From the NCBI RefSeq assembly GCF_017355935.1, contig NZ_JAFIQT010000013.1:1-48670 (forward strand): DNA of 48,670 nt, written 5' to 3'. Below the pieces are notes generated by a model. That model was not told where the DNA came from, did no database searches, and saw only the letters and a program-made list of their open reading frames with translations. This DNA is from Telluribacter humicola. Its GTDB lineage: Bacteria > Bacteroidota > Bacteroidia > Cytophagales > Spirosomataceae. Position 1 is the stretch's first letter; every line of letters starts with the position of its first letter. This document shows, piece after piece, positions 1 through 7,382 of the stretch. The position numbers and the translations under genes are program-made.

Positions 1-14
1 CCACAAAGCAAGAC

Positions 15-44
15 AGGAGCCACAGCCAACGCTGCGGCTCCTTT
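15..44 (+). terminator. Terminator-like hairpin at left edge
   Basis: Two 12-base arms (15-26 and 31-42) pair with one mismatch around a CAAC loop, and a short T-rich stretch follows. The arms carry the GGAGCC/GGCTCC core. It probably ends a gene lying left of the window. A weaker GAGCC/GGCTC pairing lies just downstream, around 90-117. Confidence 0.6.
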
Positions 45-160
45 GCTGTTTATATACACCTGCCTACTACTACTCTTCAGCAACAACAAGAGCCTCACTA
101 CAATAGATGGGGCTCCTGCTTTATGGTGCTTCTATGTTTGCACCTGTATAGTACGTATAC

Positions 161-201
161 AAAAAGGAGCAGGTACCACATCGTGGTACCCGCTCCTTTT
201 T
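161..201. terminator. Strong bidirectional terminator hairpin
   Basis: A 19-base arm (161-179) pairs with 183-201 with one mismatch and a 3-base loop. It begins with A5 and ends with T5, so it would work as an intrinsic terminator in both directions. It lies just left of the insertion sequence and would insulate it from upstream transcription. Confidence 0.8.
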
Positions 202-238
202 GTTAATATATGTCCTCTAAAACTTAAATGGCCAAACA

Positions 239-271
239 AGGGATCAAATCCAAAAGTTGTGGAGGAGGTTG
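239..271 (+). repeat. Left terminal inverted repeat of the IS
   Basis: Thirty-two of its 33 bases match the reverse complement of 1641-1673. Confidence 0.85.
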
Positions 272-311
272 TATTTTTCTAGGTTTGTAGATTCAATACA
301 ATCTAGAATTA

Positions 312-662
312 GTGGAAAGTTTTCTGCCCTTAGTAGCTTATCTGTTACCCGACTTTCTTGTCAAGTATTATCAACTAACCCGTGTAGAGCAGTTTTCTGA
401 GGTACTTCATGTGTATCTGGAAGAGAAGAATTTAGAAGATACAGATCCTTCCAGGCAGCAGCTACTGTCTAAGGGTTTTCTGTCTGAAATCACCATTCAG
501 GACTTTCCCATTCGTGACAGGCGGGTTTTCCTGCACATCAAGCGCCGTCGCTGGCTCAACACCAGGATAGGAAAGGTGGAACAGAGAGACTGGTCTGAGG
601 TGGCTCAGGGAACGCGAATGACAAAGGAATTCGCCGATTTTTTAAAACAAATCAGTCGATAG
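312..662 (+). CDS. ISAon1-type transposase N-terminal region (ORF A)
   Basis: The product is 116 residues and starts with GTG at 312. It matches what I know of the N-terminal DNA-binding part of ISAon1-family transposases of Bacteroidota: a leading FLPLVAYLLP segment, an FPIRDRRVFLHIKRRRW block and a C-terminal FADFLKQISR end. ORF A stops at 660-662. The catalytic ORF lies one frame forward and is open only after a TAA at 643-645, so any frame change must happen between 646 and 662. A T6A4 run at 638-647 lies immediately before this window. The natural product may be a fusion made by recoding, or two separately translated subunits. Confidence 0.8.
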   Translation: MESFLPLVAYLLPDFLVKYYQLTRVEQFSEVLHVYLEEKNLEDTDPSRQQLLSKGFLSEITIQDFPIRDRRVFLHIKRRRWLNTRIGKVEQRDWSEVAQGTRMTKEFADFLKQISR

Positions 663-693
663 CTGCCCGCATAGTACGCTGGACATTGGCCGT

Positions 694-1638
694 ATGTATG
701 GCGTGAATGGCAAGAATCTGCTACGCCAGTACCGCAATTTTCCGCATGGTTTTCAAAGCTGGAACCAAAGAGTTCATGCTAAAAAGTGGCTTTTATATCC
801 TGATAATCTAGGTACCCATGTTTCTGTTGACGAGACCAGTCTTTCTCACGGAGAACTCTACACCATCCTGACCAACAAAGCCGCCAAGGGGGGGAAAGGT
901 AGTATAGTGGCCATAGTGGCAGGTACTAAGGCCGAGACAGTAATTGAAGTGATCCGAAAGATCCCTGAACGTCAGAGAAAGAAAGTTACTGAAATCACTC
1001 TGGACATGGCGGGTAGTATGGAAATGATCGCTAAACGGTGTTTCCCCAAAGCTACCCGGGTGACAGATCGCTTTCATGTGCAAAAGCTGGCAGTAGAAGC
1101 CCTGCAGGAAATCCGCATCAAGCACCGGTGGCAAGCTTTGGATGCTGAAAATGAAGCTATCGAGCAGGCCAAGGCCAATCAAACAGAGTACCAGCCCCAG
1201 GTGCTGTCAAACGGGGATACGGTTAAACAGCTATTGGCCCGAAGCAGGTATGCCCTTTACAAGAAGCCCCAGGACTGGACTCAGAGCCAGAAAGAGCGGG
1301 CTGAACTGCTCTTTGATCGCTTCCCCGACATCAAAAGAGCGTATGATCTGACCATGGAGTTCAACCACATCTTCACCCATACCCACGACAAGCTTTATGG
1401 GCTTGCCAAGCTGGCCAAATGGCACGAGAAGGTTAGACAGGCGGGTTTTAAGGCCTTCAATACCGTGGCCAGATCCATAGAGAGTCATTATGAAACGATC
1501 CTAAATTATTTTGATAACAGAAGTACAAATGCTTCGGCCGAATCCTTTAACGCTAAGATCAAAGCATTTAGAGCTCGGTTCAGAGGAGTCAGAAGCGTTG
1601 AATTCTTCCTCTATCGTCTCACTCAGCTATATGCTTAA
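694..1638 (+). CDS. ISL3/ISAon1-type DDE transposase catalytic region (ORF B)
   Basis: The product is a DDE transposase core of 314 residues counted from the first ATG; the frame is open upstream to 646. Candidate catalytic residues are the first Asp in VSVDETSLS, the second Asp in LDMAGSM, and the Glu in ASAESFNAKIKAF near the C-terminus. VTDRFHVQKL between the last two is typical of the ISL3-type fold. The ATG at 694 may not be used if the protein is made by frameshifting from ORF A. The reading frame is intact, which argues for a recent insertion compared with the pseudogenes beside it. Confidence 0.85.
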   Translation: MYGVNGKNLLRQYRNFPHGFQSWNQRVHAKKWLLYPDNLGTHVSVDETSLSHGELYTILTNKAAKGGKGSIVAIVAGTKAETVIEVIRKIPERQRKKVTEITLDMAGSMEMIAKRCFPKATRVTDRFHVQKLAVEALQEIRIKHRWQALDAENEAIEQAKANQTEYQPQVLSNGDTVKQLLARSRYALYKKPQDWTQSQKERAELLFDRFPDIKRAYDLTMEFNHIFTHTHDKLYGLAKLAKWHEKVRQAGFKAFNTVARSIESHYETILNYFDNRSTNASAESFNAKIKAFRARFRGVRSVEFFLYRLTQLYA

Positions 1639-1640
1639 AC

Positions 1641-1673
1641 CAACCTCCTCCACAACTTTTGGACTTGATCCCT
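1641..1673 (-). repeat. Right terminal inverted repeat of the IS
   Basis: It pairs with 239-271 with one mismatch and starts two bases after the transposase stop codon. Confidence 0.85.
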
Positions 1674-1970
1674 CTTTCCGTTGTAAGAGCCCGCTTTTGT
1701 GTCTAACTTGAAAAAGATGCCTTTAAATTACTCACTTAAGCAATTATGCGATCAAAATTCATTTAAGGAGTATGAATATTGATTACTATAAAAATAGATT
1801 TAAATGCTTCAAAAGCAGGAGTCTAGAGTATTAATTTGGATATATTAGTGGCTCTGAGAATTAAATGTAGCATTGCGAACTGTACCTTTATACGCTATAC
1901 CTAAATCTCAGATAGCTTCTATTAACCAAATTAACATAATACAAATATATCTATAAGTTTTACATGCCAA
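1674..1970. other. AT-rich gap with no recognised feature
   Basis: No reading frame with family-like sequence, no hairpin and no tRNA is seen between the IS right end and the protease pseudogene. Confidence 0.6.
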
Positions 1971-3830
1971 TTATACTTCTTCATTAGAATGTACTCTTAT
2001 TTGTTGTAAGACATGAGTCATGACATCCATACCTGCCTGATCAATTTTATTTCGACTACTTAGATCTTTCACTAGTGCAGACAGCTCCGTGAGAGTGAGT
2101 CCAACAAGCATATCCTTTTTAGTAGGACTTAGCCTTTGTATAATTTGATCCCATGGCCAAACTGGCCTAGGACTATTAGGTCCAATGATAATGCCTTGAC
2201 CATATATCAAAATATCGCCCAACAGAGTGTAAAGTTCACGTGGAAGGTCGATTCTGGGTATTGCACGTCTATTCAATATATATTCTGCTATTTTTTCTAA
2301 TCAGGCATTAAGCACTTTCTATTTGTAAAAGGACTGGCAGACGGTGTATTCACGTCAGGATTACTTAATATATTTTTCATTTCTGAGTGAGTTAATGAAA
2401 AAACACTTGCTCGTGCCATCCCTTGAGCGGAAACAGCAGCACCAACAACAAAGGCGGCAGCTCCTGAAGTACGTCCAAAGTTGGTTGTATAACTACTTAA
2501 CTCTGCGGAAGAAGAGTCACCGCCGGTGGTTACGATATTTTCGCCCCAGGCATAGCAGGTAATCCTCCGTCCATAGTTGGAAGCGCGTATTCTGATATGT
2601 GGTACAGATGAACTGGCAGCACCAATTATAATAGCACCTGTATCAAAAAAGTCAAAGCTAAGCGGATTTAAAACTTGTCTACCAGAAGTATTGATGTAAC
2701 TATCCAAGCTTATACCAGTATCAGAGCTATAATCTCCGCTTGCAGCAGCTTCTATCACTATAATATAAAGATTTTGTACACACATACGAATCAAACCCTT
2801 ATGACTGGTACTGTCTCTACCGGAACAAAAGCTGTGGGGTGTCTACCGGTAGAATGTTGAAATGCGGCCAGAGGTAGAAGCATAACATTTCCTATATTAC
2901 TACCCGGTGTTCTACCGGTGTGGATAGCCAATGAGCAGAATCAAGTATAGCATTCGGCAAGTCAAAAGATCCTAATCCACGATAGGTTGAAAAAAAACTG
3001 GCTTGTACACGTGGTGTGATACCTATTCCGCCTGTACTATTGCTTTGTGCCATTACAACACCCAGTATAGCTGTGCCATGAGCCTGATCATCAGGATCAG
3101 GCAAGTTTACTTCTGATCGGAGACTTAAACCAGAGGTAGCAAAATCTTCGTGGAATAGATTCCATCTAGCTTCTACATCAGCGAATTTTACAGAAGGTCC
3201 CGTTGTGTTACCTCCGCGACCTCCAGGTACGTCCCAGGCAAAGCGGGCATCGATGCCGACCGGCGCTGCATCCAGGTAGCCCTGTTGTGGTTGAAGAGGG
3301 TCACAAGGTACATATCCACTTTGTAAATAAGCTGATTCAACGGTAGGCCAGGTAAAAGCGCTTTAGCCGTGCCCTCCTTTCTGTTTGTGAAGAGCATTCA
3401 ACTGTGTAGTAGGTAAGAGGAAAGCCTATCTGGTGTACAAGCTGTTGTTCAGGCACGCTAATTTCGATCATATCAAAGAAATTCTGAATAGCCTGATCAT
3501 CAAAAGTCGTTTTAGAGTTATAGTTGGAAACTAATTGTTCAAAGCCTTCCATTCAGCTGATTATTTTTGTTGAAACCCATTTTCAGCACCATCCTGGTAA
3601 GAAAGCTGTATGGAGTTATTAAACTTCACAATTAGACGTGACTGCTGATGAACTGGCTGGTTCGGCTTGGGAAGATTAACAATTTGTTTTATAGCATCAG
3701 GAATTTTAGGGAAGAGATTTATTTGAGCATTCTTAGAGACTCTTATAGCATTAGAAGGGTGGATAGCTACCGTATACTGACTTATAATGTGCGCAAAAAG
3801 GAGGGAGTATGATCCTACTGTATTACTAGA
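1971..3830 (-). pseudogene. Degraded subtilisin-like (S8) serine protease
   Basis: Reading the minus strand through frame changes restores a near-complete subtilase. The order is an N-terminal propeptide-like part (SRLIVKFNNSIQLSYQDGAE, about 3640-3580), a GIDARFAWDVPGG block, a catalytic Asp in KFADVEARW (near 3178), a catalytic His in AHGTAILG (near 3079), and a catalytic Ser in FGRTSGAAAF (near 2466). A C-terminal part down to the stop at 1971 follows. The frame is broken at about 3562 (in-frame TAA), 3350-3400, 2915, 2800 and 2300. No start codon is evident; the frame opens at 3830. All three catalytic motifs survive, so decay was mainly by small indels and is fairly recent. A functional product is very unlikely. 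Confidence 0.85.
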
Positions 3831-4117
3831 TTAATAAACTATCTATTAATGATATGTATAATTATTAGCCAGAGCAGGTAGACGATTGGTACTGAACAAA
3901 AAGCTAATTAGTCCTTACAGTTTTATTCACGCTAATACTATAAGGAAGGGAAGACATTTATTATACCGAAGGTACATACAGCCTCAACAATTGTCAATAA
4001 ATATTAATGAGCGGTTACATAGGATAGCGGGAAAACTATACCTGACTTACAAAATTAAATAGAAGCAGAGTAAATACGGGTACACTGATAAAGCCAATAG
4101 GGACAAAGAAGCATAAA

Positions 4118-4149
4118 AAAAGGAACCTAGCTATAAGTCAGGTTCCTTT
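4118..4149. terminator. Terminator-like hairpin
   Basis: AAAGGAACCT and AGGTTCCTTT pair perfectly around a loop of about 11 bases. A-rich sequence precedes and T-rich sequence follows, so it could act on either strand. Confidence 0.55.
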
Positions 4150-4615
4150 ATGTTACCATTATAACCTCCTCTTGATTTAATGGTAATCATGAATATCGAG
4201 GTAATTCTTGATGTGGATACGGGATCAAATTTAGCTGTTTGTTAGTATATGGTACAATACTGTATTTACAGTATTTTTACGCTAATTATAGAGAGGCATC
4301 AGTGTATAATTATAACAGCGTTTACAAAGGGTATATCAGGATGGATATTTAAAGTCATTATAACGTTCTTATCGCGTTATATCTTAAATCTAAATTATAC
4401 AGATATTTTGAATGAGTAAATGATGCTATAGGAATGCATGATCTGAGCTAAGTGCCTGTTTTATGAAAAGCCAGACAGATCTTTTTGGAGTCATTTGTCA
4501 GGTAAAAAAGATTTATTACCAATACAGCCACTGATAGAGACCATGACCTGAAAGAGTAGGGCTGCTGGGCCTGATAATGGATGTTAAAATAGAAGTAGTT
4601 GAAAATGAGAATATT

Positions 4616-4661
4616 AATAAGGAACGAGCGGGAGCTCAATAGATCCTGCTTGTTCCTTATT
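4616..4661. terminator. Terminator-like hairpin
   Basis: AATAAGGAACGAGC pairs with a GCTTGTTCCTTATT arm, one mismatch, around a loop of about 18 bases. It lies just downstream of the zinc-ribbon pseudogene on the minus strand and may have been its terminator. Confidence 0.5.
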
Positions 4662-4702
4662 ATAAAGATGAGGGTACTCACCTGATGTAAGACAACTATT
4701 TA

Positions 4703-4938
4703 TCAATCAAAAAACTCGCTTAAAAACGACTCCTTCTTTTTGTGAGGGTGCCTTTTGTTATAGTCGTAGCCGTAATCCTTATAGCCAAACCGCTTGTAGT
4801 CAGAATCATAGTTCTCCTTCTTCGAATAGTGTTCTGCTGACCGTTCAATAATTTTTTTCAAGCTCGCCTCGGTCAAGCCAGACCTATCCCCATCTTTTCA
4901 CTCATCAGAAGCGTTTCGTTGCAGGACGGGCATTTCAT
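4703..4938 (-). pseudogene. Truncated zf-TFIIB-type zinc-ribbon protein
   Basis: The minus strand from ATG at 4936-4938 reads MKCPSCNETLLMSEKMGI, the first CxxC knuckle of a small TFIIB-type zinc-ribbon protein common in bacteria. It then jumps into VWLDRGELEK in a second frame, and into IIERSAEHYSKKENYDSDYK... ending SFLSEFFD in a third. The segment between MGI and VWLDRGEL, which normally carries the second CxxC, is missing. There is a further frame change in the A-run near 4858. The tail is rich in Lys, Tyr and Asp, as usual in these proteins. With one zinc knuckle lost and two frame breaks it cannot make the normal protein. Confidence 0.75.
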
Positions 4939-5379
4939 AGTATCAGTAGTTAGTTCAATTTAGAAAAACGGGTAAAAACATGATTTGTTTTATTAACTCC
5001 TAGTATGTGTTTTAATAGGTTATTCAATACGGCAAGATACACATTTTAGCCTCTTCATACGCGCCTGACTGTCCTACGAATGAAGTTATACGGGGCTGTA
5101 TTTTCGGGTATGGCTTTACTTGTTAAACTCCCTCAGGAGGGCCTAGGATTAACTTGAATGAAGTATTTGGGAGGTTGAGAAATTATATTTAGAGTTCTGA
5201 CTTAGCCAAAGTAAATAGAGCCACTACAGCTAAGTAAGTAGAGTTTATTGAATCAGATATTTCGTGAAACTTTAACTTCGTAAGAGTTTAACATTTATTC
5301 AAACCTGGATTTGTTGAAGTCTTTTACCTTGAAAGATAAGGTAGTGAGGGCTAAGGTCTGATAGAATTATAAGGCACAA
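4939..5379. other. Gene-free stretch
   Basis: Between the zinc-ribbon remnant and the tRNA cluster I see no supportable gene, repeat or regulatory site. Confidence 0.55.
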
Positions 5380-5412
5380 AAAAACCGCATTCTCTTGACG
5401 AAAACGCGGTGC
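5380..5412 (-). terminator. Terminator of the tRNA cluster
   Basis: On the minus strand ACCGC and GCGGT arms close a hairpin followed by seven T residues, directly downstream of the tRNA-Leu gene. Confidence 0.65.
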
Positions 5413-5419
5413 TAACAAG

Positions 5420-5503
5420 TGTCCAGAAGGAGAGTCGAACTCCTACACCCGTAAGGGCACTACCCCCTCAAAGTAGCGTGTCTACCAATTCCACCACCTG
5501 GAC
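5420..5503 (-). tRNA. tRNA-Leu(GAG)
   Basis: The acceptor arms GTCCAGG and TCTGGAC pair with a terminal G-T. The seven-base anticodon loop TTGAGGG gives anticodon GAG. The long variable arm (TGCCCTTACGGGTG) and T-arm GTTCGACTC are typical of class II tRNA-Leu. The discriminator is A and CCA is not encoded. It is the last gene of a minus-strand tRNA cluster. Confidence 0.93.
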
Positions 5504-5511
5504 TTGCTTAG

Positions 5512-5584
5512 TGATCCCGCTGGGATTCGAACCCAGGACCCATACATTAAAAGTGTATTGCTCTACCAGCTGAGCTACGGAATC
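5512..5584 (-). tRNA. tRNA-Lys(TTT), copy 1
   Basis: This is a 73-base cloverleaf. Acceptor GATTCCG pairs with CGGGATC, the anticodon loop CTTTTAA sits on an ATACA/TGTAT stem and gives TTT, and the T-loop is TTCGAAT. CCA is not encoded. The gene is identical over its length to the copy at 5624-5696. Confidence 0.95.
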
Positions 5585-5623
5585 GTACTACAATGTAAAA
5601 AAGGATACTCTAAACTTGTTTGG

Positions 5624-5696
5624 TGATCCCGCTGGGATTCGAACCCAGGACCCATACATTAAAAGTGTATTGCTCTACCAGCTGAGCTACGGAATC
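5624..5696 (-). tRNA. tRNA-Lys(TTT), copy 2
   Basis: It has the same sequence and fold as copy 1, from which it is separated by 39 bases. It is the first gene of the cluster, about 45 bases downstream of the promoter at 5742-5772. Confidence 0.95.
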
Positions 5697-5741
5697 GTAC
5701 AATTTATAGGATTTGCGGTGTCGTTTCCCTTAATTGCGATG

Positions 5742-5772
5742 CAAAAGTAGTCGAGATAATATTATTATGCAA
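5742..5772 (-). promoter_or_regulatory. Promoter of the tRNA cluster (Bacteroidota type)
   Basis: On the minus strand a TTG (5770-5772) stands exactly 20 bases before TACTTTTG (5742-5749), matching the Bacteroidota -33/-7 consensus. It overlaps the start region of the plus-strand SH3 gene. Confidence 0.7.
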
Positions 5773-6501
5773 GCATCCCTCAACAAAAAAATGATAATTC
5801 TGGCTATAATAGGGCCCCTTTTGCTCCTTTTCGCCCCTTTAAGAGCCCAGGAAAATAAGCTTAAGGTAGCTGATTCTCTGTTTACTATAGGGAGGTATTC
5901 AGATGCCAAAAATATTTATGAGAATCATTTCCGTAACCACCAAAAATACAATCCGAACATCCTCCTTAAGCTGGCTTTTTTGTCGGAGCGGGCTAATGAC
6001 TACACCCAGAGCCTCTTTTATCTGAGCAATCTGGCGCAGCTTGAGCCCAGTATACCACTCCTGAAAAAAATGAGTTCACTCGCCGAAGTATATAGCCTCC
6101 GGGGATATGAGTTCAATGACTATAGTTATTTTGTCATATTCTATCGACGGTACGGAGAGTTCATCCCAATCTTACTGCTTACCCTAGGGGTATATGTTTT
6201 TGTCGTCATGTTGATCAAGATTCGTAACGGTGAGCACATCTACAAAAGACATAAGTGGGCTATGATCATTTACCTGATCGCGCTGCTGGGGCTACTTAAT
6301 CTCCCGGATAACTACAGTACGGGTATCATCAGCAATGGTAGTACGTATCTGCGATCGTACCCATCGTCGGCGGCTCACGTGGTTGAAAGGATTGGCAAAG
6401 GGCATAAACTAACTATTATTGGTGCGCGTGATAACTGGAATATGGTATTCTGGGAAGGGGAGTTAGTATACGTCCGTAAAAATGATTTGAAGATTATATA
6501 A
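5767..6501 (+). CDS. TPR/SH3-domain membrane protein (BatE-like)
   Basis: The chosen start is the ATG at 5767, because the upstream ATG at 5734 precedes the tRNA promoter and gives an extra polar head. From 5767 a signal peptide with a leucine-rich core ends ...PLRAQE. A short TPR-like helical region follows (SLFTIGRYSDAKNIYENHF and onward). Two membrane helices come next, about residues 132-152 (IPILLLTLGVYVFVVMLIKI) and 162-178. The C-terminal 60 residues resemble a bacterial SH3 domain (GSTYLRSYPSSAAHVVERIGKGHKLTIIG...). This layout resembles BatE-type proteins of Bacteroidota, but no other bat genes are nearby, so the name is tentative. The SH3 domain probably faces the periplasm. It stands alone after the tRNA cluster. 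Confidence 0.75.
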   Translation: MQASLNKKMIILAIIGPLLLLFAPLRAQENKLKVADSLFTIGRYSDAKNIYENHFRNHQKYNPNILLKLAFLSERANDYTQSLFYLSNLAQLEPSIPLLKKMSSLAEVYSLRGYEFNDYSYFVIFYRRYGEFIPILLLTLGVYVFVVMLIKIRNGEHIYKRHKWAMIIYLIALLGLLNLPDNYSTGIISNGSTYLRSYPSSAAHVVERIGKGHKLTIIGARDNWNMVFWEGELVYVRKNDLKII

Positions 6502-6655
6502 TATTGAAGCTTAGCGAATTATTAAATACTATTTGACTAAATGAGTATCTACTCAGGATCTGGTATGATAATTTCAATAAACAACTTACCTACGTTTTCG
6601 GGTTATAGATGTGTTTTTATGTATATTTCGCCAGCAAATCCATAATTAATAAACT

Positions 6656-7120
6656 ATGAAAAAGTCTATGAAACACTTTACGCTCCTTTTTGTAGCGGTG
6701 CTTATGATGGGTGTAATGGCGTCCTGCAAGGACGAAGGACCCCATAATGATCCTATTATCCGTTTTACTTCTACTCTTAACAGCCAGAATACTCAGCCTC
6801 GTGCTACATCATCGGCTCAAGGATCGGCGGTGTTGGAATATAACAAAGAAACCCGTACCCTTACTTATAACATTACTTACCAGGGGCTGACTCCAACGGC
6901 GGTGGTAATTCACTCGGCTATGCCAGCCTGGGAAAATGGGCCTGCTCAATTTATTCTAACAAACGTTGGTACTTCACCCATCACTGGTTCAGTAACACTT
7001 AATTCAGAGCAGGAAAATCTGCTGGTATGGGGTAATATGTATATCAACATTCGTACAGAGCAGAATCCATTCGGTGAGATCCGCGGACAAATTATGCTGG
7101 ATAGAGAAGAGGATATCTAA
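6656..7120 (+). CDS. CHRD-domain lipoprotein
   Basis: The product is 154 residues with a lysine-rich start, a hydrophobic core and a lipobox VMASC at residues 20-24, so it is probably lipid-anchored in the cell envelope. The rest is a single CHRD domain. It shows the family pattern of LNSQNTQPRATSSAQGSAVLEYN at the start, THNITYQGL-like strands in the middle (here TYNITYQGL), and GNMYINIRTEQNPFGEIRGQI at the end. The molecular function of bacterial CHRD lipoproteins is not known. It is monocistronic, closed by a strong hairpin at 7141-7175. Confidence 0.85.
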   Translation: MKKSMKHFTLLFVAVLMMGVMASCKDEGPHNDPIIRFTSTLNSQNTQPRATSSAQGSAVLEYNKETRTLTYNITYQGLTPTAVVIHSAMPAWENGPAQFILTNVGTSPITGSVTLNSEQENLLVWGNMYINIRTEQNPFGEIRGQIMLDREEDI

Positions 7121-7140
7121 CATATCCTTTTTTAAAGCGA

Positions 7141-7175
7141 AACAAAAGGGCAGATCATAGGATCTGCCCTTTTGT
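7141..7175 (+). terminator. Terminator after the CHRD gene
   Basis: AAAAGGGCAGATC and GATCTGCCCTTTT pair perfectly around ATAG, followed by GTTTTAT. The A-rich left flank makes it potentially bidirectional. Confidence 0.85.
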
Positions 7176-7258
7176 TTTATATAGAGCTGCTACGGCTTCT
7201 TGTATGCCATTATTCATCCTTTTTGCTCACCATACTAATAGCTGATATATAATCAACT

Positions 7259-7266
7259 ATTTTTGC
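7259..7266 (+). promoter_or_regulatory. Possible -7 element upstream of rlmD
   Basis: TATTTTTG followed by C matches TAnnTTTG. No well-spaced -33 TTG is seen, so support is partial. Confidence 0.4.
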
Positions 7267-7382
7267 AGCTCCAAAAGTAGATTTATGGACACAGGCCAAC
7301 GAAACTGGTTGGATTTACGTTTTGATTTTGCCCGGGATTCCTCCTATCCTGAGCAGCCTCTTTGTTAATTGAAAATAGAAGC

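Larger units (their letters stand above)
239..1673 (+). mobile_element. Insertion sequence, ISAon1-like (ISL3-type transposase), two ORFs
   Basis: The element is bounded by 33-bp inverted repeats at 239-271 and 1641-1673 that differ at one position. Each starts AGGGATCAA and ends GGAGGAGGTTG read inward. The ends enclose two transposase reading frames in different phases. The element is about 1.43 kb. No convincing target-site duplication is visible next to the repeats, so the true outer ends may extend slightly further or one flank may have changed. Both frames are undamaged and the DDE residues are present, so the copy may still be active. It sits beside decayed genes in a gene-poor stretch. 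Confidence 0.85.
3831..4702. other. Gene-free stretch with two terminator-like hairpins
   Basis: No coding frame in this interval reads like a protein family. Two hairpins, listed separately near 4118 and 4616, are the only structure I can support. The base composition is AT-rich compared with the core genes. Confidence 0.6.

Noticed and set aside
43-282. Plus-strand open frame of 79 codons at the left edge
   Set aside because: It runs through two terminator hairpins and the IS inverted repeat and shows no protein-like pattern.
2344-2860. Plus-strand open frames opposite the protease
   Set aside because: They are antisense to clear subtilase motifs on the minus strand.
2820-2930. Repeated CTACCGGT octamer as a possible repeat element
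   Set aside because: Only a few short irregular copies, all explained as part of the decayed protease coding sequence.
4448-4681. Minus-strand open frame of 77 codons
   Set aside because: It includes the hairpin at 4616-4661, is AT-driven, and matches no family I recognise.
5734-5766. Upstream ATG of the SH3 gene
   Set aside because: It would put a charged head before the signal peptide and overlaps the tRNA promoter on the other strand.
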